Positions 9,896 to 21,260 of a stretch of DNA of 64,000 nucleotides are shown here, in pieces. This stretch comes from Sacculina carcini (Eukaryota; Arthropoda; Thecostraca; Sacculinidae): contig OU696573.1 of the NCBI GenBank assembly GCA_916048095.2, positions 5,294,608-5,358,607 of the forward strand. Direction: 5' to 3'. Every line of letters begins with the position of its first letter. Position 1 is the stretch's first letter. The notes beneath the pieces are model-generated. The model did no database searches. It had not been told where the DNA came from and saw nothing but the letters and a program-made list of their open reading frames with translations. Both the position numbers and the translations under genes were made by a program.

Positions 9896-10680
9896 TATGT
9901 ATAACGAATAGTTACTGGGAAATAGTAGAAAAATTAATTAATTTTAGTCACCCGGTGTTCAAGTGTAATTTTGGATGTATTTGAGAATTTTGCTAATTTT
10001 ACACGTTTTTTGTATAATTTGTGGGTATAAATTATAGCTTTTCTTGTAGAACACAAAATTATCTACACAATAGTATAAGTTTTATAGCTGTACCACTGCT
10101 GGTTTATCAGGACTGGATAGCGGAATAATGACCAAAATATTAACGTTTTTGTGTGCTAATATTGCCTTTTTGACTTTGTCATTTACACTTCACACCGCCG
10201 TAACTTTTTTTAATACACTTTGGAAAATTTAAATTTATACCGTGTTGTAGCAAACAAAATTCCCAGCATGATGGTATTATTTATTTAGATGTGTGATAAT
10301 TAGTTTTTGAGAAAGAGAGAAAAAAGTATAGAAAATCGGACGCGTTGAGTTTGGATACAATTTTGAATGTAGATTGAATTTTTTCCATTTTACATGTTTT
10401 ATATTTAATTTTTGGGTATAAATTATAATTCGTTGAGTAGAACAGAAAATTTTCTACACAGTGGTATAATTTGTATAGTTGTAACATTGTTGGATTAGGA
10501 GGAGTAGTCTTCAGAATATGGACCAAAATTTTTGCATTTTTCAGGGTTCATTTTGTCTTTTCACCGCTATAACTTTTTTTGGTTTTATTTTTAAAATTTA
10601 AAACTTAATGTAAAGTGTAGACAAGACAATTTACAGCATGATGGTATAAATTTACACCGGGTACGCTAAGTCATGGCTGA
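9790..10680 (+). repeat. tandem ~370-395-bp AT-rich repeat
   Basis: The phrase caccgccgtaact (later caccgctataact) followed about 30 bases on by cactttggaaaat recurs at about 9797, 10193 and 10560, with a further copy at about 12610. Each unit also carries a ggtataa-type block and a run resembling accaaaat. It reads as a non-coding tandem or multimeric repeat feeding into the CA microsatellite at its right end. Confidence 0.72.
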
Positions 10681-10724
10681 GTAGCAGCTCATAGAGAATG
10701 GACCAAGGAGGGTGGGACACAAAC

Positions 10725-10727
10725 ACA

Positions 10728-10819
<92 letters not shown>
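10725..10819 (+). repeat. CA dinucleotide microsatellite
   Basis: About 95 bases of CA repeat followed by agaggatctcttttatatatataga. The same order, CA or cagaca tract then TTTATATATATA, closes the ~450-bp units, so this is probably the tail of a related element. Confidence 0.95.
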
Positions 10820-10822
<3 letters not shown>

Positions 10823-10842
10823 GATCTCTTTTATATATATAG

Positions 10843-11821
10843 ACTAGCATTTAAACCCGCCCGTTGTGCGGAACAATTCATAAAATTAAATTCATATTTA
10901 ATTAGTAAACATATTGCAAATTAAAACAACATATTGCAAATAGATTATAGTAAATCCATAGAAATCCTAATCAATTGAAAAGTCTAAATTTAATTATTTT
11001 GTATTGTTATTTTGACAAAATACTATCCCTCAACCCGCCTCATATTTAAACCTGCCCGTGGTGTGGAATAATTCTTAACTCGAACACGATCCGCTCTGGA
11101 CCTTGAAGTCAAATCCGTTAGTTTTGTATATGAACTCGTTTTACACGGTGAAATTAAAGGTTATATTGTCTACAGTTGATGCCCCCGGGAGATTATTATC
11201 TCGTAAACATGATCCATCGCTTCGTTCACGTTTGAAGCCCCTGATCAATACCATTGAGCCCGCGCAGTTAGGTCACCTCGTATTCAAGCATACACGCACA
11301 CAGCCAGACAGATAATTTCTTTTATATTTATCTATATATATAGATTTGAACCCGCCCGTCGTGCGGAACAATAAATAAAGTAAAATTCTTATTCAATCCA
11401 TAAAATAAACTGAATACAAATAAAAAAGCAAAAAATTTAACCTGTATATACGTTCACCAATAAAAACTCAAAACCTGCCCGTCGTGCTGAATAATTCAGA
11501 ACACAAACACATAACAGACAATGGAAATTCTAGCGTATAAACCGGCCCGTCGTGCGGAACAATTCATACCATTAAATCTGTATTCAATTTATAAGCGAAA
11601 ATAAATATGAATTAATAAAGAAAATAGTATACCCATGAAAAGTCTAAATTTCTATATTTTTATATTATTTTGACAAAATAGTTTGCCTAAACCGCCTCAT
11701 ATTTAAACCTGCCCGTCGTGCTGAATAATTCAGAACTAAGACACAAAACAATAAAAAAATTCTAATTTATTTATCATAATGTTTTCAAAATATATTTATA
11801 ACTCAACATCACCATCTAGCA
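10843..11821 (+). repeat. further diverged relatives of the ~450-bp unit
   Basis: The first part (10846-11330) is a recognisable single unit with both GC-rich blocks, the ccgcgggacat-like stretch and the cagacag plus TATATA tail. After it, shorter pieces starting with cccgcccgtcgtgcgg follow at about 11349, 11545 and 11705. Confidence 0.75.
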
Positions 11822-12705
11822 TTAAAACCCGCCATTTTGTGCAGAACAATAAATAAAATAAAATGAATATTGAATTAATAAAAAATGATTAGAAATTAAA
11901 AAAGAAAAAGCAAACCCATAAAAAGTCTTAACCAATAGAAAAGTCTAAATGTGAATGTTTTTATTTTAGATGTGGCTAAATATTTTCCCTCGAACTGCCT
12001 TGTATTTCAACCCGCCCGTCGTGCGGAACTATAAATAAAATATAATGAATCAAAAAGCAAAAAGCTTATCCAATAGAAAAATTTAAATTTGTAAATTCTT
12101 GTTTTAATTATTGACGAAGTTTTTTTCCTCAACAGTGCTCAAGTTCACACCCATCCTTCGTGTGTAGTAATTCAGAAGTGTAACACTATCAAAACAATGA
12201 AACATTCTGTCATCCCTATAATTCCAGATTTATGCGTCCGCTAAAACAGCATATTCATATAGTTGGCATTGCATGATAATACAACCCATATCCTTATCCA
12301 ACTTGCAATTAAACCAATTAAATTATACAGTAAAATTCAGTAGTTAACTTTGTTCCCAGTAGTATTTTACCCGCCCGTCGGGCGGAACAATTCATGTGTA
12401 AATATTGAGGACAATAAAGCCTTTCTATTCAGTATAGTGTAGCATTAATTAAACTGTACCCAATAAAACCACACCATCCATGCTTGGAGCTAATATGATG
12501 CATTCTTAATTGTGATTGGGCTTCAGTGAAATTTAATCGGTGTATATTCCTGTGTAATCGCAAGTGCGAATAATACCTGTCAAATTGGTAATATGTGCTT
12601 TTGACTTTACACCGCCGTAACTTCCTCCAGATACACTTTGGAAAATAAAAATTACACCGTATTGTAGAAAACAAAATTTCAAGCACGAAGGTATAATTTA
12701 TTTTA
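11822..12705 (+). repeat. right copy of the ~0.9-kb duplicated segment
   Basis: Partner of 9001-9895. The alignment ends near 12705, after which the right copy continues with unrelated AT-rich sequence. Confidence 0.82.
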
Positions 12706-13825
12706 ACGTAATTTATTTTAAAATTAAATCATCTTGTAGAAGACAAAATTTCCAATCTGTGGATATAAAAAATTGTAAATTTTGTTGAGGAGTTTTCCTC
12801 AAATCCGTGGCATAAAATCACCAAAATGTGAAAAACTCGTATGTGCACACACACACACAGAATCACGTTTATATATATATATATATATATATTTGAATCA
12901 TTGACATATTGACATTTGAATCATACATATTATATGAACGAAATCTTTTTATAGTAATTTATATTGTCATCATAGTCTGAATATAATTCTTTTTTAAACA
13001 TTTTAATACATAATGAATAAAATCAAAATATTTCAAGAGGTGTTTGCTACCTAAAACTCTAGTAACTACGGATACATGGCAGTAAATAATACGTGATATC
13101 CAGGGCTGTCGAAAGTTAATAAGCATACTTTCACACGTCACGTCCTAAAGGTCACTTGTTCACAGAGTTTGTAAAAAGCTGTTTTTTAAACCCAAAAACA
13201 CTGTTTTATATATAAATAACTAGTTTTTTTCTTAAAAAATATTACTTATTAGTCAGACTAGCCTTAATTTCATGTTTATTTATATTTTTCACAAACACTG
13301 GATCATTTAGGCCCTAAATGATATGCTATATGCTGATATGCACACATGTTATTTCTATTAATTTCACTGTATAATGTTTTCTAATTGTTTAAATTTAATG
13401 CAGCGAATTTCACATATTGTTTAGCTTTACACGACTTGCGATTGTTTTCAATGTCACAATGTACACGACCGGACGTATTTGTGCTTGCATGTGCGTGTGT
13501 ATATGTGCGTGTTATTTTCTCTCGTGTTTTTGTCGTGTCATGTACAGTTTTCCGTTTATCAGTCGTGTACGCATGTCATCTTCATTGTTACCTGCCTATT
13601 AGTCGTGCTTGACTGTTGCGGGTACCGTATCATTTATTTATACACCTGCATTCGTGTTTTCCGCTGCGCGTATTTTTGTTTTTCCGCTGTGCGTATTGTA
13701 CATTTTTATGTGTTTACCTGTATATAACGTGTGGTGTGTTGTGTGTAGTGTGTGCGTGCATGGTAATATATGCCATATTAGTGGATTCAATAAAAAAATT
13801 ATTTTGTTATTGTATGAATTTAAAA
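12706..13825. other. AT-rich sequence, no gene recognised
   Basis: Short CA and TA runs at about 12848-12890. From 13380 to 13800 there are overlapping T-, G- and C-rich open frames, but they are short, have no known motif and occur in all three plus frames, which suggests base composition and not coding. Confidence 0.55.
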
Positions 13826-13827
13826 TA

Positions 13828-14251
13828 CAGTCGACCCTCCAAATAACGCACCTCTAAATAGCGGAATCCTCCAAATAGCGGAATATTTCTTCGGTCCCGA
13901 TTAAAAGCCTATCAGATACGTGTTAATTGCACCTCCAAATAGCGAAATTTCTACCTCCGAATAGAGGAAAACTCCAAATAACGGACTGCTTTATTGGTAC
14001 CCACTCATATAGTACACCTCCAAATAGCGGAAACGGGGGTAATGTGCGTTGTGAATTAATAAAAAATGGTTAATTATTATAGAAAAATTCAAACTGACAA
14101 TCAATAAAGGAAGTTTATGTGAAAAATGGACGATTCATAGTAAGAAAGGTTGATTAGCATTGTTACATCGCACACCTCCAAATAGCGGAAACCTCTAAAT
14201 AGCGGAACTTTTTCTCGGTCCCTTCGATTCCGCTATTTGGAGGGCCGACTG
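13828..14251. mobile_element. pogo/Tigger-like MITE
   Basis: Terminal inverted repeats CAGTCGACCCTCCAAATA on the left and its near reverse complement (TATTTGGAGGGCCGACTG) on the right, flanked by TA on both sides (13826-13827 and 14252-14253). Short 5'-CAGTCGACCCTC-type ends with a TA target duplication are usual for pogo/Tigger elements of the Tc1-mariner group. Internally, the phrase ccaaatagcggaa is repeated several times. At 424 bp and without a transposase it must have been moved in trans. Confidence 0.85.
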
Positions 14252-14253
14252 TA

Positions 14254-14684
14254 CATGGTTTTGCTTGTGTGCCATGTAACGCTAAGAGTGTTTTATTTCT
14301 GTTTATAAATGTGATTCCTACATTTGTCTTGTGTTTTGTTTCCATGCCAAAAACAGACTTTAATTTCCCTATGATAGATGAAATTCACCATTAAACTTTT
14401 TCCAATATACATTTTTTGTTTATTTATTACTATTCATGAATTATATAAGTAAACTGGTTTGTCCACCAGAGTACTTCCAAGCGAGGGGGTAAATTGATAT
14501 TACTACAAACTCCATTGGGGTAACACCCAAAATAGTTACCCGACCCCTGATTTAGGGCATACGTTTGAGCGATTATCATTAACAAACAATCGATTTCACC
14601 AGAAAAATTTTTATGTCTGTGCTTATAAGCTTTATGCTACAGCTAGCTGGTGTATGTAGCAGCAAGCACGCTTCTCAAGTGATT
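14254..14684. other. no gene seen
   Basis: Mixed-composition sequence between a MITE and a LINE; nothing recognised on either strand. Confidence 0.5.
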
Positions 14685-17070
14685 TATTACAACAACAACA
14701 ACAAGACAACAACAAGCGTGTATTTGATATAGCGCACTAATCAACAAAGGCGCGATAAACATGAAATATAGATATACAAGATAATAATTACATCAAAACG
14801 GGAGCTCAGAAAGAAGAAAACAAGAGCTAGCAAGGACAAAAATATAACAGGGAAGATAAACACCGAATTATTTTGTGCTGAAAAAAAAACAAAAACAAAA
14901 AAAAAACAAAAAAAAACAACAACAACAACAACAACAACAACTACAAAGACATGAACAGACAAATATGAACACTGGCGCACGTCACATACAAGCACGATTA
15001 GCACAAACATAAGATCAGGGGCTGTGAGCGGAATAAAAAACACAGCAGGAAAACCAAAACACAAAGTGCAGTATTGTTAGTAAGAGTATATACATGGCGA
15101 TAATATGGAGATACGAAAATATGGAGATATATATACAAAGGTAGTGTCAGTGCAATCTATAAGGAGGTGTAAGCGGCGACGGAAGAGAAAGCAGGTACTT
15201 ATGTAGCGCAGAGGAAAAGGAAGAATATGATTTATGACGAAGGATATGAGGAGGAAGAGAGTTGTATAATCGGGGGGCAGAAAAATAGAAAGACTTCGCG
15301 GACCAATTTGATAAGTGGTCGGCGGGAGGGCAAACAAGAGGTGCGGGACGGCGGCTGAAAGGACGATCAGAGAAGGTAAGAAGTGAGAGCAAGTACGAGG
15401 GAGGAGAAGATGAGTGGAGGAGTTTATATACAATACAACACAGCTTATATTGTATCCTTGAAAGAGCTGGCAGCCAGCCGAGTTCTCGGATATGAGCGGA
15501 GGTGGGTGTCTTAGGAGGAAGGCGAAGAACGAAGCGACAAGAAAGATTGATGATAGATTGAAGAGAGCGAATGGACTTCTTAGGAAGATGAAAGAATAAG
15601 GAATTACAATAGTCGAGACGAGAAAAAATAAACGAGTTCACTAAGAGGAGAGCAGACGCAATATCAATATGAGAGCGGATCGGGTAGAATTGGCGCAAGG
15701 TGAAACGACAGAGGCGGGTAATTTTTGAAAGATGCTGAGAGAATGTTAGAGAGGGATCAAGAAAAACACCCAGATTACGAATATGAGATGAAAGAGGCAA
15801 GTTGACAGAACAAGGAGCAATACTGGGAGGGTGAAATAAGAAATATTCATTTTTTTCAGGATTCAAAAGGAGATTTCTTGAGGAAGCCCAGGCAGCGATG
15901 TGTGATAGCAGTTGAGAAATTAGACCAATTTTTGAGGAGGAAAAGGGGAAGTAAATCTGTATATCGTCTGCATATATATGAAACGATATGGGGTAAGACC
16001 GGAGTATGGGGCAGAGGGATGAAATATACAGATTAAACAGAAGAGGGCCGAGAAGAGAACCTTGAGGGACACCGGAATCCAATGGAAGAGGAGAGGAAAA
16101 CTCGGAGTTGCAGCGAACTGAATATGAACGATTTGTAAGATAGGAAGTTAGAAGAGATAGAGCTGAAGAAGATACACCAATATGGGCAAGATCTTTACAA
16201 AGAATCGAGTGATCAACGAGATCAAAGGCGGAAGAGAAATCTAGAGAGATGAATATTACGGAATTGCCTGAGGAAAAGGAAGCGAAGATGTCGTTCAATA
16301 AAGATAGAAGGAGAGTCTCAGTTGAGTGATTAGAGACGAAACCGGATTGACGGGGGTCTAGGGCAGAAAGTATGCAAGGGCGGAGTTGAGGAAGGATGGC
16401 AGCCTCCAGAAGCTTAGAAGGTAGTGGAAGCAAGGAAATAGGCCTATAACTACATGGAGTACTAGTATCCAGGCAAGGTTTTTTAAGAATAGGAGAAATA
16501 ACAGCGTGTTTAGAGGCCAGGAAAGTACCGTGGAGGAAAGAAGTGTTCACCAGATGAGTAAGAAATGGGGAAAAGAGTATGATGGAGTCGGAAAGAGCCC
16601 GGAAGTTAATTGGATCAGATGGACACCTGGAGGATTGAAGTTTTTTAAGAAATTTGGCAGTCATGGCTGGAGAAATTGGAGAGAAAGAAGATAAAGAGGT
16701 GTTTGAAGAAGGAAAAGATAGTGGAAGGGAGGACGGAGGTAATTTGGATTTGGCCGTGGCAATCTTGTCTCGAAAGAAGGATGAAAAACAGGAAGCAGAT
16801 ATTGAGCAAGGGCTAGAATTCGATGAGCCAGTGATAGATTTCAGGGTCGACCATCTGGAGCGGGAAGAATAAGTACACGAAGAAAGCTTAGAACGATAAA
16901 AAAGAGACTTTGCGGCATCAAGGGCTGATAGGAAAGATTTACGAGCCTGACAAAACATAGACCAGTTAGCGTCGGTCCGGAACCGTCGCCAGGAACGCTC
17001 ATGAGCTCGAGAATTGGCACGAAGGCGGCGCAGTTCGGGAGTCAATTCGGCGGCGCAGTTCGGGAGTCAT
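14685..17070 (-). mobile_element. L2/CR1-like LINE, 5'-truncated
   Basis: A non-LTR retrotransposon on the minus strand. Its 3' end at the left is a TTG-repeat tail (CAA blocks on the plus strand, 14690-14715) preceded by a gcgctatatc-type block shared with the other copies at 17.6, 35.6 and 54.0 kb. The reading frame lies at 15147-17045. The endonuclease half is missing, as expected for target-primed reverse transcription that stopped early. A possible 7-bp target duplication (tttatta) is seen on both sides, but in AT-rich sequence this is weak. Confidence 0.88.
15147..17045 (-). CDS. LINE ORF2 C-terminal part: reverse transcriptase
   Basis: A 632-codon open frame with no internal stop. RT motifs in order: a thumb-proximal leader with ELRRLRANSRAHERSWRRF, the YRPISLLPLPSKLLE block, the DFSSAFDLVDHSIL block (first catalytic D), SGVPQGSLLGPLLFNLY, and the catalytic IYADDIQIYF around residue 358. 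The downstream NLGVFLDPSLTF, RLDYCNSLF, and LPPKTPTSAH with ELGWLPALSRI are typical of the CR1/L2/Rex1 group. The APE-type endonuclease that precedes RT in full copies is absent. The initiating M is simply the first one in the truncated frame. An intact 1.9-kb frame suggests recent insertion. The enzyme would copy LINE RNA at a nicked chromosomal site in the nucleus. Confidence 0.9.
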   Translation of the reverse strand: MTPELRRLRANSRAHERSWRRFRTDANWSMFCQARKSFLSALDAAKSLFYRSKLSSCTYSSRSRWSTLKSITGSSNSSPCSISASCFSSFFRDKIATAKSKLPPSSLPLSFPSSNTSLSSFSPISPAMTAKFLKKLQSSRCPSDPINFRALSDSIILFSPFLTHLVNTSFLHGTFLASKHAVISPILKKPCLDTSTPCSYRPISLLPLPSKLLEAAILPQLRPCILSALDPRQSGFVSNHSTETLLLSLLNDIFASFSSGNSVIFISLDFSSAFDLVDHSILCKDLAHIGVSSSALSLLTSYLTNRSYSVRCNSEFSSPLPLDSGVPQGSLLGPLLFNLYISSLCPILRSYPISFHIYADDIQIYFPFSSSKIGLISQLLSHIAAWASSRNLLLNPEKNEYFLFHPPSIAPCSVNLPLSSHIRNLGVFLDPSLTFSQHLSKITRLCRFTLRQFYPIRSHIDIASALLLVNSFIFSRLDYCNSLFFHLPKKSIRSLQSIINLSCRFVLRLPPKTPTSAHIRELGWLPALSRIQYKLCCIVYKLLHSSSPPSYLLSLLTFSDRPFSRRPAPLVCPPADHLSNWSAKSFYFSAPRLYNSLPPHILRHKSYSSFSSALHKYLLSLPSPLTPPYRLH

Positions 17071-17073
17071 TAC
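17024..17073. repeat. 25-bp tandem duplication at the LINE 5' junction
   Basis: The phrase ggcggcgcagttcgggagtc occurs at 17024 and again at 17049, exactly 25 bp apart. It sits at the truncated 5' end of the LINE, where short junction duplications can arise when the enzyme switches templates. Confidence 0.85.
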
Positions 17074-17618
17074 GTTTATTATAGTCATTTATTGATGTGT
17101 ATTTGTTAAAATAAAAATGTAATAAATACACAAAAATACACAAATCATCTCTAATACATACATAAAATATCATCTTCTGATACAAACGTCGTGCTGTACA
17201 TCGACGACATACAGCAAGACAACCGTTCCTACCCGGTATGCTTTCCCTCACAAAATTTGCCTAAACTGGACCAGGTTTTCGTCCAGTCATAACGCACCAA
17301 ACACTCTCTTCAATAGTTTAGCTCAATATATACTCAAAGGTCATCGCTCTAATGTGCCTTGCAATCTCAACTGGCATTGCCTTAAGGCTGCTTCCTATAT
17401 AAGCCTTATGTTGTAGTTTCTGGCACGAAAGAGGCGTGGCCTAGCGTGTCTCTAGATAACAAGCGGCTCCTTTCAGACCATGAAGTTTTTGCACATGACA
17501 ACACGGCAATGTTTGCACATGATTATGTCGGTAGACATCACAGGCTCAATGGTCAATGTCGGTGGACATCACAGAATCAATGGCCTTCCGACTGATGACA
17601 TATTTTCCTGCAGCTGCT
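17074..17618. other. no gene seen; short ~30-bp duplication
   Basis: Unassigned sequence. A phrase with gtcggtagacatcacag and caatgg near 17527 repeats about 30 bp later near 17557 with a few changes. No conserved reading frame. Confidence 0.5.
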
Positions 17619-17760
17619 CAACAACAACAACAACAACAACATATATTTAATATAGCGCACATATTTATACACAGGCGCGAAAGAGACAACCGACAGGAAC
17701 ATCACAGCGAGCAGGGAGTAGGCACAAATAGAAAAATGAAAACACGTTTGCAAACTGGAA
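17619..17760 (-). mobile_element. LINE 3' end fragment (L2-like family)
   Basis: CAA repeats (17619-17640), then atatatttaatatagcgcac and a short 3' non-coding stretch matching the tails of the LINE copies at 14.7 and 35.6 kb. This is a very short, 5'-truncated insertion on the minus strand. Its inner edge is approximate. Confidence 0.75.
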
Positions 17761-18150
17761 CATGCTAGATGGCCGTTGGCTATCAGATAGCTCATCCGCC
17801 CTTGAAACAGGTTTTGTTTTTTTTCCTGTCGGGTGTCTAGCCACCCTCCTCACTGCAGAACAGTGGGGGAGCCGGTTTAGTCGCCGACGACTCGACCGTG
17901 CTCTCCTAATAATTGTTATGATTGTGTCCCATGCGTTATCCAAATGTGTTATGTGTATTCAATATGTAACAAGACACAAATGTGTGGGTGTGATATATAT
18001 TTGAGATATATTCATAATTATCTAACCAAGAAACACATGTTTATATAAACACGTATGGGTTAAAGCGGCGAACTGGTAGAGCTAAACATACATTTCCGTG
18101 CTCATGATATGAGTTTTACACTAATACCGTTCTCTTTGTGATATTGTAAG
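17761..18150. other. no gene recognised
   Basis: Unassigned; no repeat partner elsewhere in the window was noticed. The last 8 bases are the probable target duplication of the adjacent MITE. Confidence 0.5.
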
Positions 18151-18501
18151 CAGTGGTGGCCTCAAGGAGGGGCTTGGGGGCTGGAGCCCCCAATATGCAC
18201 CTCCCCAAGCCCCCCCAAAAAATCATAATCACGGACATGAACATTTCTCACAACTATAAATGAAGTCCTGTAATTATGCTTCGAGTTCGATGACTCAATC
18301 AGTGTGCCCCAGTCCCTTATTATAATATTATGTAGTCAGCGATCGAGTGTAGCTATTCAGGCCTCGCCAAGCCCCCTCAACATTTTTCTTAGCCCCCACA
18401 AGTTTTTCCTTATCCCCCACAACTTTTTCCTTAGCCCCCACAGCTTTTTCCTTAGTCCCCTCTCAGACCCACTCATCAGAAAAATCCTGGCGCCGCCACT
18501 G
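18151..18501 (+). mobile_element. hAT-type MITE, copy 1
   Basis: A 351-bp non-coding element with ends CAGTGGTGGC and GCGCCGCCACTG, inverted repeats of the CAGTGGCGGC type seen in many hAT non-autonomous families. The 8 bases before (attgtaag) and after (attttagg) match at 6 of 8, fitting a decayed hAT target duplication. The interior is C-rich on one strand, with repeated agccccc blocks. It is the inverted partner of the copy at 22007-22298. Confidence 0.85.
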
Positions 18502-18584
18502 ATTTTAGGTTGCATTGAAAACCATTTTTGGAAAACAATTGTATATCAAAACAAAGGCTAGGAAAAAATATGCGTTTTTCAAAA
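18502..18584. other. spacer between MITE and satellite
   Basis: About 80 bases without a recognised feature before the satellite begins. Confidence 0.5.
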
Positions 18585-19200
18585 ACACGGACAGATTTTG
18601 GTCTATTTGGACGTTTTCGCGATGCCAGTGGAACACGTGTACACAAGTATAGAAAATTACCGAAATCGGTCAATTTTGACGTGTTCTCGATGTCAGTGAC
18701 ATACGTGTGCACAAGTATCGGATATGACCGATTTCGGTTTAATTTGACGTTTTCGCGATGTTAGTGACATACGTGTGCACAAGTATCGAAATAGACCAAT
18801 TTCGGCCAATTTTGATTTTTTCCTGGTGCCAGTGGAACTCGGGTGCACACGTATCGAAAATAACCGATTTTGATCAATTTTGATGTTTTCGCGATGTCAG
18901 TGGAATTCGTGTGAACTAGTATCGGAAATGACCGATTTCAGTTCATTTTGAAGTTTTCGCGATGCCTGTGACATATGTGTGCACAAGTATCGAAAATGGC
19001 AAATTTCGTTCAATTTTGACGTTTTCGCGATGCCAGTGGAACTCGGGTGCAAAAGTATCGAAAATGACCGATTTTGATAATTTTTTACGTTTTCGCGATG
19101 CCAGTGGAACTCGTATGCACAAGTAACGAACATGACGGATCTCGGTCAATTTTGACGTTTTCGCGATATTAGTGACGTAAGTGTGCATAAGTATTGCATA
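18585..19200 (-). repeat. 68-bp satellite, first block (orientation A)
   Basis: About nine monomers of 68 bp. Each reads, on the plus strand, as gatgccagtgga, a cgtgtgcacaagtatcg block, a gaccgatttcggtc palindrome and a gacgttttcgc end. Identity between monomers is moderate (many substitutions), so this block is old. 68 is not a multiple of three, so the long open frames crossing the array do not encode a 68-bp-periodic protein. Confidence 0.92.
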
Positions 19201-21113
19201 AATCGGTTATTTTCAATTTGACCGAGATTGGTCATTTTCGATACTTGTGCACACGTATGTCACTGGTATCGCGAAAACGTCAAAACTGACAGAAATTGGT
19301 CATTTCCGATACTTGTGCACACGTATGCCACTGACATCACGAAAACGTCCGAATTGACAGAAAGCGGTTATTTTCCATACTTGTGCACCCGAGTTCCACT
19401 TTCATCGCGAAAACGTCAAAATTGACCGAAATCGGCAATATTCAATACTTGTGCACACTTACGTCACTGGCATCGCGAAAACGTTAAAATTGACCGAGAT
19501 CGGTCATTTTCGGTACTTGTGCACACGAGTTCCACTGACATCGCGAAAACGTAAAAATTGATCAAAATCGGTCATTTTTTATACTTGTGCACCCGATTTC
19601 CACTGACATCGCGAAAACGTAAAAATTTATCAAAATCGGTCATTTTTTATACGTGTGCACCCGAGTTCCAATGGCATCAGGAAAACATCAAAATTGACCG
19701 AAATTGGTCATTTTCGATACTTGTGCACCCGAGTTCCACTGGCATCGCGAAAACGTCCAAATTGACTGAAATCGGTCATTTTCGATACTTGTGTACACGT
19801 ATATCACTGGCATCGCCAAAACGTCAAAATTTACCGAAATCGGTCATTTTCAATACTTGTGCACGCGTGTTCTATTGACATCGCGAAAACATCCAAATTG
19901 ACCGAAATCGGCCATTTTCAATACTTGTGAACGCGTATGTCACAGGCATCGCGAAAACGTCAAAATTGACCGATTTCGGTTATTTTAGTTACTTGTGCAC
20001 ACGTGTTCCACTGACGTCGCGAATTGTCGAAATTGACCGATATCGGTCATTTTTTATACTTTTGCACATGTGTTCTACTGATATCGCAAAAACGTCAAAA
20101 TTGACAGAAATCGGTCATTTTCGATACTTGTGCTCCCGAGCTCCACTGCCATCGCGAAAACGTCAAAATTGGCTGAAATCGGTCATATCATATACTTGTG
20201 CACACGTATGTCACTGACATCGAGAAAACGTCAAAATTTACCGAAATCGGTCATCCCCGATACATGTGCAGACGTGAAACTGACATTGAGAACACGTCAA
20301 AATTTACCGACTTCGGTCACTTTCGATACTTGTGCACACGTATGTCACAGACATCGCAAATACGTTAAAATTGACCAAAATCTGTCATTTTCGATACTTG
20401 TGCACACGTATGTCGCTGGCATCGCGAAAACGTCCAAAATTGACCGAAATCAGTCATTTTCGATAATTGTGCACACGTATTTCACTGGCATCGACAAAAT
20501 GTCCAAATTGACCAAAATAGGTCATTTTCGATACTTGTGCTCCCGAGCTCCACTGTCATCGCCAAAACGTCAAAATTGACAGAAATAGGTCATCTCCTAT
20601 ACTTGTGCACACGTATGTCACTGACATCGAGAAAACGACAAAAATGAACGAAATCGGTCATCCCCGATACATGTGAAGACGTGTAACTGACATTGAGAAC
20701 ACTTAAAAATTGACCGACTTCGGTCATTTTCGATACTTGTGCACACGTATGTCACTGACATCGCAAAGACGTTATAATTGACCAACATCGGTCATTTTCG
20801 ATAATTACACCCGATTTCCACTGCCATCGCGAAAACGCCAAAATAAACAGAAATCGGTCATCTCCGATATTTGTTCACCCGAGCTCCACTGACATCGCGA
20901 AAACGCCAAATTTAACCGAAATGAGTCATTTTCGATAATTGTGCACACGTATGTCACAGGTATTGCGAAAACGTCAAAATTGACCGAATTCGGTCATTTT
21001 CGATACTTGTGCACCCGAGTTCCACTGGCATCGCGAAGACGTCAAAATTGAACGAAATCGGCCATTTTCGATACTTGTGCACACGTATGTTACAGACACC
21101 GCAAACACGTTAA
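19201..21113 (+). repeat. 68-bp satellite, second block (orientation B)
   Basis: About 28 monomers of the same 68-bp unit in reverse orientation (gcgaaaacgtcaaaattgacc, then a cggtcattttcgatacttg block, then a cacacgtatgtcactg or cacccgagttccactg block). Two monomer flavours, acacgtatgtcactg and acccgagttccactg, are intermixed. The array is interrupted at 21113 by a piggyBac insertion at a TTAA and resumes at 29216 in the same orientation. Confidence 0.93.
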
Positions 21114-21244
21114 CCCATTAATGCCGATAATTACTGGATGACACCTGAAATTCAAATTTACATGCAAATGATGTACTTAGATCCCATTTACCGTATAAAA
21201 AGAAGAAATAATTATATTTATTATTATATTCTGAAATAGAAGCT

Positions 21245-21260
21245 GGCAAGTATACTTGCC
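21245..21260. promoter_or_regulatory. 16-bp palindrome, possible transposase-binding site (left)
   Basis: GGCAAGTATACTTGCC is a perfect palindrome followed by aaccggca, about 130 bp inside the left end. Related copies at 22920 and 29184 suggest a subterminal repeat of this transposon. The binding role is inference. Confidence 0.5.

Noticed and set aside
10712-10924. Open frame with a poly-HT run
   Set aside because: It is simply the CA microsatellite read in frame.
13385-13857. Overlapping C- and V-rich small open frames in three frames
   Set aside because: No conserved motif, no single favoured frame; explained by TGTG-rich composition.
15077-15433. Minus-strand open frame overlapping the LINE stop
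   Set aside because: Shifted phase of the LINE C-terminal coding region; no independent motif.
16506-16872. Plus-strand open frames within the LINE
   Set aside because: They lie opposite the 632-codon LINE frame, which has clear RT motifs.
18057-18095. tRNA-like phrase (gcggcgaactggtagagc)
   Set aside because: No B box or acceptor pairing nearby; too weak for a tRNA or SINE.
19228-20579. Long open frames rich in repeated TSKLTEIGHFRYLCTR-like words across the 68-bp array
   Set aside because: They arise because the satellite monomer lacks stops in some phases; the word pattern changes phase with each 68-bp unit and appears on both strands.
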